Source of the DNA: Platycnemis pennipes
Lineage: Eukaryota > Arthropoda > Insecta > Odonata > Platycnemididae
Direction of reading: 5' to 3'
Assembly (NCBI GenBank): GCA_933228895.1
Contig: OW121847.1
Location: forward strand, 79,897,656-79,961,655
Length of the DNA: 64,000 nt
Below, piece after piece: positions 13,001-28,000 of the stretch. The position numbers and the translations under genes were made by a program. How positions within the stretch are numbered: the stretch's first letter is position 1; each line of letters opens with the position of its first letter. The notes under the pieces were generated by a model that was not told the DNA's origin, did not search any database, and saw nothing but the letters and a program-made list of their open reading frames with translations.

Positions 13001-16000
13001 ATTTTGGCTAATGTGGAACATGATTGAAAATCCAAAGTAGCCAAGACCTTCAGAAGCCTTTTCATCCGTTCATCAGGAGGCATTGTATAAGGAACAATGT
13101 ATCTGTTCAACAGCTGGATTACAATCAGCCTGTAAATACAGTAATAGACATGATGAGTAATGGATGGGGGACACTATTACTCATACTTTTTAATGTTCAT
13201 TTTTGTGTACAAAATACTGAACACTAACTGTGGTGAGAAACATGAATATTAAAATCAAAAATTCAGTGATTAGATTCTCCAGCACCTCTACCTAGAAAGA
13301 TTATTGGAAAAAAATGATTGAAAAATGGCAGAAGACAAGATTTGAAAGAACCTGGGGAGGACATCTAGATTTCATGGATATCAGCTGATGCACAAATCAT
13401 CTATCTAGCCTAAAGCAAGAGATTGATAAATGCAAGGATGTGTTTAAAGTCATCTTGTATAAAGTGCCCATCCAGGGCAGCATAAATCCTATGGTCTACC
13501 CAGTGAATCATGAAAGTAAACAGCAGAAACTCTGGACTGATTTCTGGCAATCATTGGGTGAAGGAATTTAGTCTATGATCTGCTCTTGATCTGTAGGCAT
13601 CCAACAAATGAGAGCATCCTGCCACCGAAGGCCGCGATCTCTACCATTCTCACCTCTTCTTTTCACGTGTCCCGCCACGATCTCTACCATTCTCACCTCT
13701 TCTTTTCACGTGTCCCTCTGCCTTTCCTCTCCCAATTTCCAGTCCCTTGGCATCCCATTCTTTCACCCTTCAAGCATGGACGAAATTAAAAGGAATCCCA
13801 TCTCGTAGGTCGGAGGAGATTTAAATGGAATCGCCCATTTTCGCATATGGCTGGTAAAAAATGTATAACTTTAAAACTAATCATTGAATTAATTTCAGAT
13901 TTTCTGTGCGTATCAAATAATGTCTTGTCTATAATATTTTGTGGTAATAATTGTATTGCATAATAAGTTTTATTTTATATTCTTTGGGGAAATATTTCTT
14001 TTCTCTTCTACCGCTAACAAAAATCAGATTCGCTTCATTATTTCATGCAAAGAAACTCTTGCGTATGATTTGCATGTAATTAGTACTATTTTAAAAATAC
14101 ACGACTTAATATGAAGTACTAGGCGTTAAATATATTATAGTTGCACACGCACGAAAGGCTGCCTCTCAGCAAATCAGGATGCAGGCATTACACATTCGGC
14201 GATGATTATACAGCTATAAAAATGGACTACCTCAGAAATTCTGCTTGGTATGGTAGATCTCAAAACAATCAAAGCAAAGTCCCACATCACATTTTTCGCA
14301 CCAGTACACAGTATCTCTTCTCCTGGAATTTTTTGCGCAGACGACACACCTCCTTTGGGGATGTTGTTTCTTTCCTGAGGGAGGGATTCTTCTAATGAAA
14401 TGCTTTTCTGTAAAGCAAGGCACTAGACTATCGGCGGAACATCACCTGTGCATTCTGGCATCCTTTTTGGCATATTTATGAAACAGTTTCTCTACGAGCT
14501 AGACATGAAGGGTGAAATGGTCAACGTTTTTGTGTTTTCCTGGTATATTATTAGAGCATTTAGTACATTGAATTCAGGAGTCTTCTAAATACCTTCATGT
14601 ACCACTTGTTGAGATGCTTTCTCTCAATCAAGTAGGTTTGAAGTAACTGATCTTTTAGATCCACCTCACCCATATATTTATTATAATCAATAACACTTAT
14701 TGGTTTTATGAGTTAGTTCCCTCCTTTTATGATGGTCTTTGTTTCTATGCCATGGAATCTAGAAATCATGATTAATTTTTTATCTATCCACTTTACAACT
14801 GAAACTGGGCCACATTGTTGACCGGCTACTTATTCTTTTTTCAGCTGTCTTTCAACTTTTGAGGGACATTTTTTCTATTGATACTCAAAGTTCTGACACA
14901 GTCAGTACTGTAAGAAACTTTCAACAGTTTTGCTAAATCCGGTGAGTTGTAACAATTTTCCATCCAAAGTGTTCTGCCTTGATTCAGTAAAGGAAACACA
15001 AGATTCAATACTATTGCAGTTGTTTTACTTGCGTTTTCGATGCAAATTGGTGATCCAAAGACTGTATCTCTCCTGGTGTAGATTAGGAAAGACCATAAGT
15101 AACCGTTTGTTGCATCACAGAGCTGGAATGCCTTTATACCAAACTTTGCTGATTTCAACGACAAGTACTGTTTGAAGGGCAAGCGACCTTTCCATAAAGT
15201 CAAGGACTCATCAATTGAGATATTTCTATTAGGAAGATAGTATTCCTTGAATGTTTTATTGATATGTGAAATGACTGGAAATACTTTTTTCAACTTCGGT
15301 GGTCCACTACAACCAAGTGTGTCTTCATTGTTCATGAAGTATGAAAAATTTACATATGTAATCTGACATCTCCAAACCCAGGTATGGACAGAACTCTTTT
15401 GGTGGAAAAATATGAATAAAGTGATGGCTTCTGTATGATTCCCATCAACATGAATAATCCCAAAACTGTATAAATTTCATCAACCGATACTATTTTCCAA
15501 GAAAAAATTCTGGATTTTTTGGAAAGGGACCCAAGGTACTGATCTGCATAATGATTAGTTTCCTTTACAATTGTACTTACAAATCTTCATCAAAGAAAAG
15601 TTCAAAGGCATCTAAAATATCAGTCACCAATGATGCTTTCCCTTGCGGTCCAGAGCCACCAACGAATTTTTCGTGTCCTCCCAGAAAAAGGTTTCCTTTG
15701 ATTCCTCCTCCGAATGGTCGCTATACTCCTTTATCAAATCCAATTCGGAACGATTTCGATCACCTCGTCACTATCACTTTCAGAGCTCCCACTCTCTTCC
15801 GAATCGTATTCCAGGAGTTCCTCCTCGATTTCTTTTTCAGGTACCAAAAGTCTTTTTCTGCTTGTCGATGCCATGATGTAAAATAAGGGATATTTTCTAG
15901 GTTCAATATGTTGATGCAGTCACGGAAAAGAAAAACTTCCACAGGAGATACCACATTCAGGAAAGGTTTCATTCAGACTAAAGCACTTGGCGTTTTGAAA

Positions 16001-19000
16001 AGAATACTAGGCTGTGAACTCCGACTCTGCCACGGCCAACCTTCTCGGCCAAGAAAGCAACTTCATGGAAAAAAATATTGTACACAAACCAAAAAAGATG
16101 CAGACCTAAAGACCCTCTTCATTGCTTACGAAGTGCTGATAGAGATGAAAAGCAGATGAAGGCCGGAGATAAGACTTGCTAGTATTGAGAGGGGATGGCT
16201 TGGTGGCTGGCCGCTCTTTCTACAATGCATATAGAGGGCCAAGAGGAGATGTGGAAGAGAGAAACAAACAGTTGAAGGACATATAGTTATGACATCTAGT
16301 CTAGACATCTACATCTACAACAGCTAGTGTGGTGCTCTGCTCTGGTTCCAACACTCCATGAGAAGCGAGTCACATAAAAATATTTTTTTAGAATAAGTGT
16401 TGAGCAACAAGCCTTCAGAGGGTGTGAAAGAAAATTTTGAAAATTTCATATCATTAAAACACTCTCAATAAAATATCAGAAATTAATATATTATAAAAGC
16501 TATGATTAGTAAGAAGCCACATTATTCTGCTTTTGAATAATATCAAAAATGCTATGATTTTGAAATAATATAATGGATCAAAAAATTAAAATATGCAGAC
16601 GGTCACTGCGACGTAGTGACTATGTCGCTCAAAGGCATTTGAAGTCTGGGCCTGACATAGTCACTACGTCGCTCAACGTTGAAGGGTTAATTAGGTTGGT
16701 TTCTCCTCCACTGTGTGTGTTTTTCTTTCAATTAGCTTCACTGCACACAGTTAACAAGTTTGCCATCCCCAGGCCATTAGGAGGTCACTGGCAGGCAATG
16801 TTATGTCCCCTCGTTTGCTCCCATACCAAACCCAGATGCTTTTTCTACTCTGAGCATACCCTTTGTCCTCATTCATCTATGCCATCACAGATGATCACTC
16901 TTTTTTATAGTGAAGTTGGTTTCAAAGGTCAAGAACAGAAGCCAGCAAAAGCATAATTGTAACTTTCACAGTTGCTCCAACCCATTGAATTTTACAAAAT
17001 TGAGTTGTGTATGCAGGGATGTGAAAAAGATTAATAAAATGGAGACAGTGCCAACCAATATTAACTAGGCTTATACATAGTATGTTACACAAAGAGCTAA
17101 TGCTATGAAAGGTATTACATATTACATATTTTCTTTCATTAGATACTGGGTCCATACACACTACAAAGTTCCCTTTGAAACTTGAACCATAAGAAAAAGT
17201 TCTCTATGACTGGTACAAATGTTACAATGCAACGCCAAGATAGATAAAAGTATTACTACGCACTTCTAAATAGCAGAATTAATTATGAACATTAAAATTA
17301 ATCATCTTTTATTTACCTTTCTTGGCTGAAGTGCTTCTCATATACCCAGTAGTGTTCTAAGATGCATTTGGGATACTTTCCCACTTCTTTCAATATCGGA
17401 AAGTAATTTCTTCCATTTTCAGTGAAAAAATCATAGAGTTCAGCCATACACCTCAAAGCAAGAAATCGCACATTCACCTGTGAATAGTAATATCTTAAGA
17501 TACTCTCCTAGTTACTCTATATCTACATGAAGGAATTGGCATAAGCTAGTAAAAAATTCTGCTGGTGAAAAATGTGAAAGAAACAAGTACCTACCGACAC
17601 ATTACAATTACATCAATTGTATATAGTTGATAAATTCATCAATTTCAACTCTGTAAACAATATTAGATACACGATAATATCTCAAAGAAATTATTTATAG
17701 CATATTACCCAATTGGATATGCAATTGAAAGCACAGAAGTATAAAAAAATATAATGGGTTGTAATGGTGTATTATATTAATTTCAAGGTCAACGTGTCAC
17801 CTTTGGGAGTCATCACTAGGGATACCTGTTTTGGGTAAATGAGCAACAAAGCAGGGACAAAGGATGTTGGGGGAACAATGAAAGAAACAGGGAAGAGGAA
17901 AGCGTAGTTTGACTGTTGTTTTGAGTGGACAGATGCCTTTTGGAAGGAAAAGTAGGAGTGAGGAAAAGTGATTGCCAGAAGGATTGGAGACTGCGAGGGG
18001 GGACCATGAATAAGAGTGCAAAGGAAAATAATCCTGGGTCAGTGAGGGAAGGAACCCCAGAAGCACAAGAATTAAGAGGGAGGACTCATTAGCAACCGAA
18101 AGCCTCACCAACACGAGAGACGTAAATCGATCAAGACAAAACCGGGAAGATGGATAAGTCTATAAAAATTGAGTTGATTGGGGTTATATCAATATATACA
18201 TTGTACTAACTGTAAGTTAACTAAGGGATATATCTATGTAAATTGGGCCCAAAAAACCTTTTTTTGAGTTGGATAAGAAATCTCAATTGTGACCAAGCTT
18301 GATATATGACTGTCATTTTGTAAGTTGAGTTTTAGTTTAAATAAATGTTTTTTTGTGTGCATGCCACAGAATTCTGTTTCTCCCTTATTAAGAAATGTTA
18401 TCCTAAGGGCCTGAACAAGCCCAGGTAATATTATAGAAAGGCATAGGTTAATTTCTTTGGGCAACTTGGGGATCAACATTAAGAAAGGAGGAAGAAGATC
18501 ATTTCAAGACTGACTGCATAGGTACTATGTTGCAAAATTAAGCTCAAGTGAGAGCATATACTACTGGATAAATTTGGTGAGAACTTTATAAATAAACACA
18601 ATTCATTTTTATCTACATGCATTTTGAGAGTTTCATACCACCACTCAACTTACTGGTTTCATACCACCACTCAACTTACTGGTTTCATCTCACCACTCAA
18701 CTCAAGTACACGCAACCATGACCTTGACATGGTAAAGGGGCTTACAACTACGCACTCATGACAATGGAGATGGGCTAACAGGAGCAATAAAGGTTGCTCT
18801 TGGTACCATTTTTGATGGTACATATAAGCTTATAGGTACTGCTGCATTGCAAGATGTACATCAGGTTCAGATAATACATCCTGCAACAACTGAGAAATTA
18901 GAAGCAGAAAGAATTCACACCACCCAGCAGTAAATTCAAGCTCTTCCAAATGTAACTTCGTGAATCATAGTACCTACACTCAAAATCACATCAAGATTTT

Positions 19001-22000
19001 GAAAGAGAGCCATGTAGAGAGCTTTCTGCCACATGATTCACTGACAACCAACTGAACTGGATGTAGGCAAGCCTTAATCCTGGTGAGCTCACTCTTGCTT
19101 AGATCTGCACATTGTCTCTCCAAGTGCTGTGTTGCCAAGCACTTCTCTGATTCATTATCTCACCTACTTTTGTAACACATGAAAGGGAGAGAGAGAGATA
19201 ACAAGAATGGAAACACTGCCCTGAGTGCAAAAGATTAGCAGTATCCTGATGTAAACCCTATTTTAATATGTACATCTGGTATGTCTGCTATATAACAGAT
19301 GTAGATGCTAAAATTAATGTTTACATTAGGTACCTATACAGCAAACTTTGTGCTCTCAAGGTGATCATGTATTCTCCCTATCTAAAAGTCCCCCTTCAAC
19401 CTCTACCCTATATATGCATTCATGGCTGACTATGAAGAGCCTACCCAATGTAATTTTGAGACTTGTGCCAATTACAATAGAGGGTGTCGGTTACGACCAT
19501 TTTCCTGATACTTCGATACTTTTGAGTATTCGTTTTTTTGGATACTTTTATTCTAAAGTATTCGATCAGTGAAAAGTATATAAAAAACATCTATTTTTAA
19601 AATCCCATCTTCTTCGACTGACTTAGCTATGCGTTCCATATTTGTTTTCCTTGCTATGATACTGCTGCACTCTGCTGTCCTCCCTTTATGACTCATGCAC
19701 CCATGTGACTGGTTCAGCGAGTACCCAAGGTATTTTATTCTTCAATATTCCAGCACAATTGAAGAGTTTTCTATTGAAAATAACGTTATGAAGTACAACG
19801 AAAAATATCACGGTCTTCTGTGTGGGGCGCATTTCACAAAATCATTTGACAATATGGTTACTCAGTCCCTTGTATGCGCTCTTATGACGCTATTGGCATC
19901 ATGAAACTAGATTTAGAAATTTAAGACAACTTGCCTCATGCTACAGTGGTCACTCATTAGAACATTCCTTGTTCGCAGGTTTTCCTCGTATGCACAATCG
20001 TTTCATCAGGTCTGCGTCACAGTGCATGTAAATAATACTGGTTTGCACGTTTTGGTTACCTCTTTAGCACGTTCAGAGGAGGACCAAACCAAATTAGTCC
20101 CAGGAAAATACTCGCCGTATAGGTTGATTTGACGATGGATACCTCCCAAGAGGTTTAAATCTTGCATTAAAAAGATTGTTGTAGCTTACAAAATATTTAA
20201 ATAGATATTTTATGGTTAAAAAATATTTATGACCCCACATTTTATTGCGATGTTTGTTTGTTTTAGTCGACGGTATATACGTCCTAGCCCATATAAAACG
20301 AAATGTGTTGAAAGTCCCTTGAACCGGTGTTGAAACTGTGATGAAATGCTCTAAACTTTGTTGAAACCAACTTGAACTCTGTTGATCTCTCTTGTTCCTT
20401 GGGCACAAGCATTTAACCCTGTTGAATCTCTCTTGAAATCTGTCTTGATCTCTCTTGAAAATAGCTCTGTTGAACTGCCTTGTTTTTAAGTGTCTTGCAA
20501 CTACCTTGAAGTGCATTGAAACTCACATGTACTCAATTCACCATCATTTCACTGTTGAAACTCTCTTGAAATCTGTCTTGATCTCTCTTGAAAATAGCTC
20601 TGTTGAACTTTCTTGTTTTTAAGTGTCTTTTAACTACCTTCAAGTGCGTTGAAACTCACTTGTACTTAATGCAGCATCTCTTTTGAAACACTGTTGTTCT
20701 TAATTCCGTGTCTCAGCCAGATATGTTCCAACATCTGTTGGTGTTTATCGTAACAAAAGGACATCTTCTTCGATGCTCAATTACTTTCTCGCCATTAACA
20801 TAATTTGTTCTACCCATATAGCTTACCTTAGGTACCCGTAACCTCTATGGTTCTACCCCGTACTCTCCTAATTCAGTCCAGACCCTTCCCTTGTAAAAAC
20901 AGAATTCCAACTCTTCCCATTAGTTTTTCCTACCAGGGACTCTTCCAATTAATTTTTTTCCTTCTCATCAACCTTTTCCTAAATATGCTTGTAGTTGGAA
21001 TATGATCTGTTCCACTAAGTCAGTGGTGGAAAATCAAAAAGTGGAGTAGTGTCGGAACTTCTAAAATCTACAAACATTTTAGTGCATAAATTTATTTTTA
21101 GGGCATAAATTCCATCACCTATATCCCTTAAGGGATAAAGGTGTTGGAAAGTGTCTGCCAAGAGGTACGCAAGCCAGAAAAAGTTGAAAATCACCTGCTC
21201 TATAGTTATTACCCTTCTATCTACTTTTCCATTTAATTGCAGAGATACCTACTCCATTATGACTTTAGTCCTTGCTCCCCTGCCATCACCCTTGGCAGTA
21301 ATAGGTCAACCAATTTATATAAGACTTATTCAGTCAACTTTTTTGGAAAAATATTTTAATAAAAATAGAAAAACTCATGGTATGAACACATATCATTCTG
21401 CCTTCACATGGTTTATACGTGGCGAGCAGTATTATCTTCCTGCTATCGCTGAACAAACACACATTTCTTCACTTCGGACCTGAAGATGCCGACTGGAATG
21501 CCGGCAAAACTGTCGTCCAGCAGGATGAATCAACGCTAGAGGAACCCGCAAACCCTTGAGACACAGACATTTGTTATGCAGTTAACATGAATAATTGTGC
21601 TATATTTAGACTCCAAAGCTTAAAAAATGAATGGATTATCTGGAATAGACTGAATGACATCCTTGCGACATTTTTTTTGCAAACGCATTATAAAGTGCCT
21701 CACAAACACAGTCGAAATTGCACCGATATAACTTGAATTTAACAAAAACATTACTTCTGTTTTGGTAATCTTTGTTGTATCAGAGGAATTTCACATAAAG
21801 CCATGGCGAGCTTTGATTATGTACAACGTTTTGCGGAGAGAGTGGAAAGGCGATAGTGCCAATATCTTTCGTAAAAAACTTCAATCAAAAATAAAGGAGT
21901 CCAAAAACACTGGGTACCAAGTTTACAGAAGTAGCATGGAGGACGATTGCCCAAGGAAAAAGCTGCAGCGAGAGGTGAAAACCCCAGAGTACGACAAATT

Positions 22001-25000
22001 TCGCGCCTTAACCAGTGCCAACGCTTGTGGATATTGCTTTCGTTTATCCGCTTCAACATGTCGATCCTCTAAAATTTTAGTGGGCTCCGATATCGCCACC
22101 ATTTGCAGATCCACTAAAATTTTTGTGGATGCCGAAACCGCCACTATTGTGGATGCACTAATAGTGGATTTTTACCCATGGGTATGATATACCTGCATTA
22201 GATATGTGTGCGATTCGTGATCTTGAAAAGCGATTGAACATTAGTCCACAGATGATTTTTTTCAGTCCTTCGTGGACGGTATCGAACTTAGGGAAAGTAC
22301 TGGTGCACTCGCCAGAAAAGAGATTCTCAGCCGGACGAAACTCTTATTTATCTCTCCTGGAGTTCAAAGAATATACGTTATGTATATTCATAATGGTCGT
22401 GCTTATTTTTATCCACAAAATGGTTATTGGAGAAATGTTTTATCGGTGCCAATTACCCATGTCAATCTTTTAGTAAAGTTAGTTATCACAAACAACTTAA
22501 TGTCAGCCAGCAGCTGTATATATATGGCTTACCAGTCTCCCGTCCTGTGTCAGGTCGCTTAGCGAAGGATGATAGGATAGGCAGGGCTTAAGTGTAGGTA
22601 GTTAGGTAATTGTAGTTGTATGCACGAGAAGTCAATCTTGTGTACCATATATTATGTAAGCATACTGCATCTACCTCTAACCTTATTTTTTTTAATTATG
22701 AGTCCCAACACATAATTTCAAGAGAGTCCCAACACAAACTTTCAAGAGAGTCCCAACACAAACTTTCAAGAGAGTCCCAACACAATTTCAAGAGTCCCAA
22801 ATCAGAATTTCAAGTGTGTCCCAACACAGAATTTCAAGGAAGATTCAATAGAGTCTGTGTTGGAATCCTGTTTCAATTTCCAAGAGAGTTACAAGAGTGG
22901 TTCAACACAGTTATTTCAAGACTGTTTCAAGGCAGATTCTTCCACTAGTGAGGTGTCGACTGGCACGATCAAAACTACGCGAGCACCAATACTTCGTGAC
23001 CATGGTCCTTTTATAGGGACCTTGTTCGTGACAGTAAAAGTGAGACAAGCACTTAGAGTTAGCCATGGGAAGGCCTGAGGTGAAAAGAAAGTTATCAATT
23101 GAAAAGCTCAACCTTCTTCCAAAAGTAGACGAAAATCCACGTATGAAGCGCGCGTTAAAATTGCGACAAAAATTAATACCGTCAATACGAAACTCGAGGT
23201 CGTTCTATTCAATGTGCATATGTTGTTCGGCGTTTCCACCTTTGCTCAAACTCATTTTCTAAAAATATAAAATTAAAATAAAGTGTAGCGGCATGGCATG
23301 GTCAAGTGTTATGACGTTAATTGATTCGGATTAGAAATTGTAAAATGAAGTCCTTCGGTGTTCGTGTGCCTCCTATGTTGCATACATACGTAGGAAACCC
23401 AGTTTCGTAAATCAACTAGAATAATTTAAACGATGATAAGTAAATCATTTGAAACTTAAAGGACGTCATGGTAAAAGTAAAATTCATATTCTTATCAATA
23501 TTTCCTTTCATTTGTGCATTTCATATTGTAATGAAAACCGCCAAAGTGACACTGCCTTCGGTGACCCTTTAGAAATTGTGCCATTTTTCATCCTCGCTGC
23601 AAAAACATACCTTAACCCTTCAAGTGCGGAGGAGATTTAAAGGAATCCCATCTCGTAGGTCGGAGGAGATTTAAATGGAATCGCCGGTTTTCGCATATGG
23701 CTGGTAAAAAATTAAAACTTTAAAATTAATCATTGTATTAACTTCAGATTTTTTGTGCGTATAAAATAATGTGCTGTCTATAATATTTTGTGGTAATAAT
23801 TGTATTACCTAATAAGTTTTATGTTATATTCTTTGGTGAAATACTTTTTTTTCTCCTCTACGGCTAACAAAAATCAGATTACCTTTCTTTTTTAATGCAA
23901 AGAAACTCTTGCGTATTAATTGCATGTAGGTAGTACTATTTGAAAAATACACGATTTAATATGAAGTACTAGTCGTTAAATATATTATAGTTACACATGC
24001 ACAGAAGGCCGCCTCTCGGCATTCGGGATGCAGGCATTACACATTCAGCGATGATTATACCAGTTATAAAAATGGCCTACCTCAGTAATTCTGCTTGGTG
24101 TGGTAGATCTCAAAACAGTCAAAGCAAAGTCCCACGTCACATTTTTCACACCAGTACACAGTGTCTCTTCTCCTGGAATTTTTTGCGCAGACGACACACC
24201 TCCTTTGTGGATGTTGTTTCTTTCCTGAGGGAGGGATTCTTCTAATGAAATGGCTTTCTGTCAAGCGAGGCTCTAAACTATCGGCGGAACGTCGCCCGGA
24301 CACTCGGGCATCCTTTTTGGCATATTTATGGAACAGTTTCTCTACTAGTTGGACACGAAAGGTGAAATGGTCAACGTTTTTATTAGTGTTTTCTCCAGGT
24401 ATATTATCAGAGCATTTAGTACAGCCAAATTCAGGAGTCTTCTAAATAGCTTCAGGTACCACTTGTTGAGACGCTTTTTTTCAATCAAGTAGGTTTGAAG
24501 TAACTGATCTTTTAGATCCACCCCACCCATATATTTATTATAATCAATAATACTTATTGGTTTTATGAGTTAGTTCCCTCCTTTTATGATAGTCTTTGTT
24601 TCTATGCCATGGAATGTAGAAATCATGGTGATTACTTTTTTATCTTTCCACTTTACTACTGAAACTGGGCTGCAGTGTTGACCGGCTACTTCTCCCTTTT
24701 TCAGCTGTTTATCTTTCAACTTTTGAGGGACATTTTTTCTATTGATCCTCAAAGTTCCGACACAGTCAGTACCGTAAGAAACTTTCAACAGTTTTGCTAA
24801 ATCCGGTGAGTTGTAAAAATTGTCCATCCAAAGTGTTCTGCCTTGATTCAGTAAAGGAAACACAAAATTCAATAGTATTGCAGTTGTTTTACTTGAGTTT
24901 GTGGTGGAAATTGGTGATCTAAATACTGCATCTCTTCCGGTGTAGATTAGGAAAGACCATAAGTAACCGTTCGTTGCATCACAGAGCTCGAATGTCTTTA

Positions 25001-28000
25001 TACCGAACTTTGCTGATTTCAACGGCAAGTACTGTTTGAAGGACAAGCGACCTTTCCATAAAGTCAAGGACTCATCAATTGAGATATTTCTATTAGGAAG
25101 ATAGTATTCCTTGAATGTTTTATTGATATGTGAAATGACTGGAAATACTTTTTTCAACTTCGGTGGTCCACTACAACTATGCTTGTCTTCGTTGTTCGTG
25201 AAGTGTAAAAATTTACATATGAGTTCAAAACGATCTCTTGTAATTACGTCTCCAAACCCAGGTGTAGACAGAACTCTTTTGGTGGAAAAATATGAACGAA
25301 GTGATGGCTTCTGTATTATTCCCATCAACATGAATAATCCGAAAACTGTGTAAATTTAATTGACCGACACTATTTTCCAAGAAAAAATTCTGGATTTTTT
25401 GGAAAGGGACGGGCCACCCAAAGTCATGCACTGATCAGCGTAACGATTAGTTTCCTTTCCAATCGTACTTACAAATTCTTCATCAAAGAAAAGTTCAAAG
25501 GCATCTAAAACATCAGTCACCAATGATGCTTTCCCTTGCGGTCCAGAGCCACCAACGAATTTTTCATGTCCTCCCAGAAAAAGGTTTCCTTTGATTCCTC
25601 CTCCGAATGGTCGCTATACTCCTTTATCAAATCCAATTCGGAACGATCTTCGATCACCTCGTCACTATCACTTTCAGAGCTTCCACTCTCTTCCGAATCG
25701 TAATCCAGTAGGAGTTCCTCCTCAATTTCTTCTTCAGGTACCGAAAGTCTTTTCCTGCTTATCGATGCCATGATGTAAAACAAGGGATATTTTCTAGGTT
25801 CAATAAGTTGATGCAGTCACAGAAAAGAAAAACCTCCGCAGGAGATACCACACTCAAGAAACGTTTCATTCAGACTAAACACTTGGCGTTTTGAAAAGAA
25901 TACTTCCCCTAGGCCGTGAACTCCGACTCTGCCACGGCCATCCTCAGCCGCTAAAGCAACTTCATAGAAAAAAATATTGTACACAAGCCAAAAAAGATGC
26001 AGACCTAAAAACCCTCGTCATTGTTTACGAAGTGTTGATAGAGATGAAAAGCAGACGAAGGCCGGAGATAAGACGGGCTAGTATTGAGAGGGGACAGGTC
26101 GGCGGCTGGCCGTTCTTTCTACGACGCATATGGAGGGTCAAAAGGAGATGTGGAAGAGAGAAACAAACCGTTGAAGGACATCGTAAGCTAGTGTGGTCCT
26201 CTAAAAGCTCTGGGACCGACACTCTGTGAGAAGAGAGTCACATAAAAATATTTTTTAGCAATAAGTATCGAGCAACAAGCCTTCAGAGAGTGTGAAAGAA
26301 AATTTTGAAAATTCAAAATCATTAAAACACTCTCAATAAAATATCAGAACTTAAAATATTATAATAGCTATGATTAATATGAAGCCACATTATTCCACTT
26401 TCGAATAATACCAAATATGTAAGGATCCTGAAATAATACAATGGATTAAAAAATTAAAATATGCAGATGATCGCCGCAATGTAGTGACTACGTCGCTCGA
26501 CGGCATGTGAAGTCCGGGCCCGACGTAGTCACTACGTCGCTCGACGTTGAAGGGTTAAAAGTAGTTATTAAAAAGTCTGTAACCTGTATTAAACGAAAGG
26601 CAAAATTATCTGTATCCTGATACGCTCTATGAATTTCCCTTTTTTTTGGGGATATCAAACCTCCAAGTCGAATCTGTATACTTTTTGCGTGGACATAATT
26701 TACACAAAACGTGCTGTTTGGTTATTATAATCATAATTAATTATTGAGTGCGCATCAACTAAGGTATCATACATATTTTCTTGGGAGGCATAATAATTGG
26801 AAATTAAACTTTATTGCAATAAATTAACACCCACAATCTACGGAATGAACTAATTAGAAGGACAGGATATACCTATGGGATATACGATTCCCTGGGAGTT
26901 ATGCAACTCACACATATGAGTTCAACTTGCCGGGAATGCCTAACCTGTTAAGTACATTTTCTTCATTGTCACATTCATGATTTATAAGTAGTCGTTTCAG
27001 GCATAACTTTGTGGAAGTTATTAATATGCATAATGAAACTCAATGGTAATACTCCACACTAATTTAATGATGGTCGACCCGGGTTTCGGCAAATCAGTGC
27101 CATTTTCAAGGTACATGTTCATGTGGTACATGTTCATATACCTAACCGCCACATGAACATGTACCTTGAAAATAGCACTGAGTTGCCGAAACCCGGGCCG
27201 ACCATCATTAAATTAGTGTGGAGTAATACCATTGAGTTTCATTATGCACATTCAGGATTTACAGAGTCCACTGTATTCGGGTGTACCTAAAGGTTCAGAA
27301 TTTTCTGAGCTAATTTTTTCATACTGATGCTATGGTTTCTGATAGAAGAATCCTCTTAACTAATGTGCATGTTCAGCAACTCATATTTCTTAAAAAGAAT
27401 TTTCAGTATTTATAAATGAAAGAGGGCTTAGTCTGGAATCAAAATCCAGTGATTACTTGTAAGAGTAGCAAAATAAAAGTGTTGTCACAATGTCATTTCT
27501 CTCATCAATTGTTCTTTTATTACACTTTTGATTACTGAGTGTGGTTAATGAGAAGGAAAGCACATCGATTTTTTTGGGAAAAATAAATAAGGTATCGGCA
27601 AATATATTGGTATCGGCCACTAGTATTGAGGTATCGGAAAATGTGGTATCGGTTCAAGTCTAGTAATTTAAAAAAAGTATAAATGTATGTTAATCCCAAA
27701 AGGAGAAAACTTTAAATAGCAATAGGAGATTGGAATAATGTGTAATATGTAAGGGAAATTCATACTATGTTAAAGACAAAGGTAGAAAGATACTAGTAAA
27801 AAGGTATTTAGCAAGAAGAGAGACATTAACACTAACAATGTCTTGAACAAACATGACAAAATAGTTTATGGATTGTTTGATATGGAGCTTGATAATATAT
27901 AAGGCAGAAGTCCGCTATAACGAGTCCTGATGAAAGTCACCAATTCACTCATCACATTCATTGTAACGAACAAGAATTTTTATGCTTCCATATCATTGAG

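Noticed and set aside
17797..18114. 105-codon minus-strand open frame in PDS5 intron 6
   Set aside because: Leucine/serine/proline-rich translation without a recognised motif, and two overlapping frames are equally open; composition effect more likely.
21762..22187. 141-codon plus-strand open frame as a gene
   Set aside because: The second half is made of the GTGGAT/CACTAAAATTTT repeats, and no conserved domain is visible.
22700..22930. Regular short repeats that superficially look like a CRISPR array
   Set aside because: Units are 21-23 bp tandem repeats without unique spacers, in a eukaryotic, intron-rich region with no cas genes.
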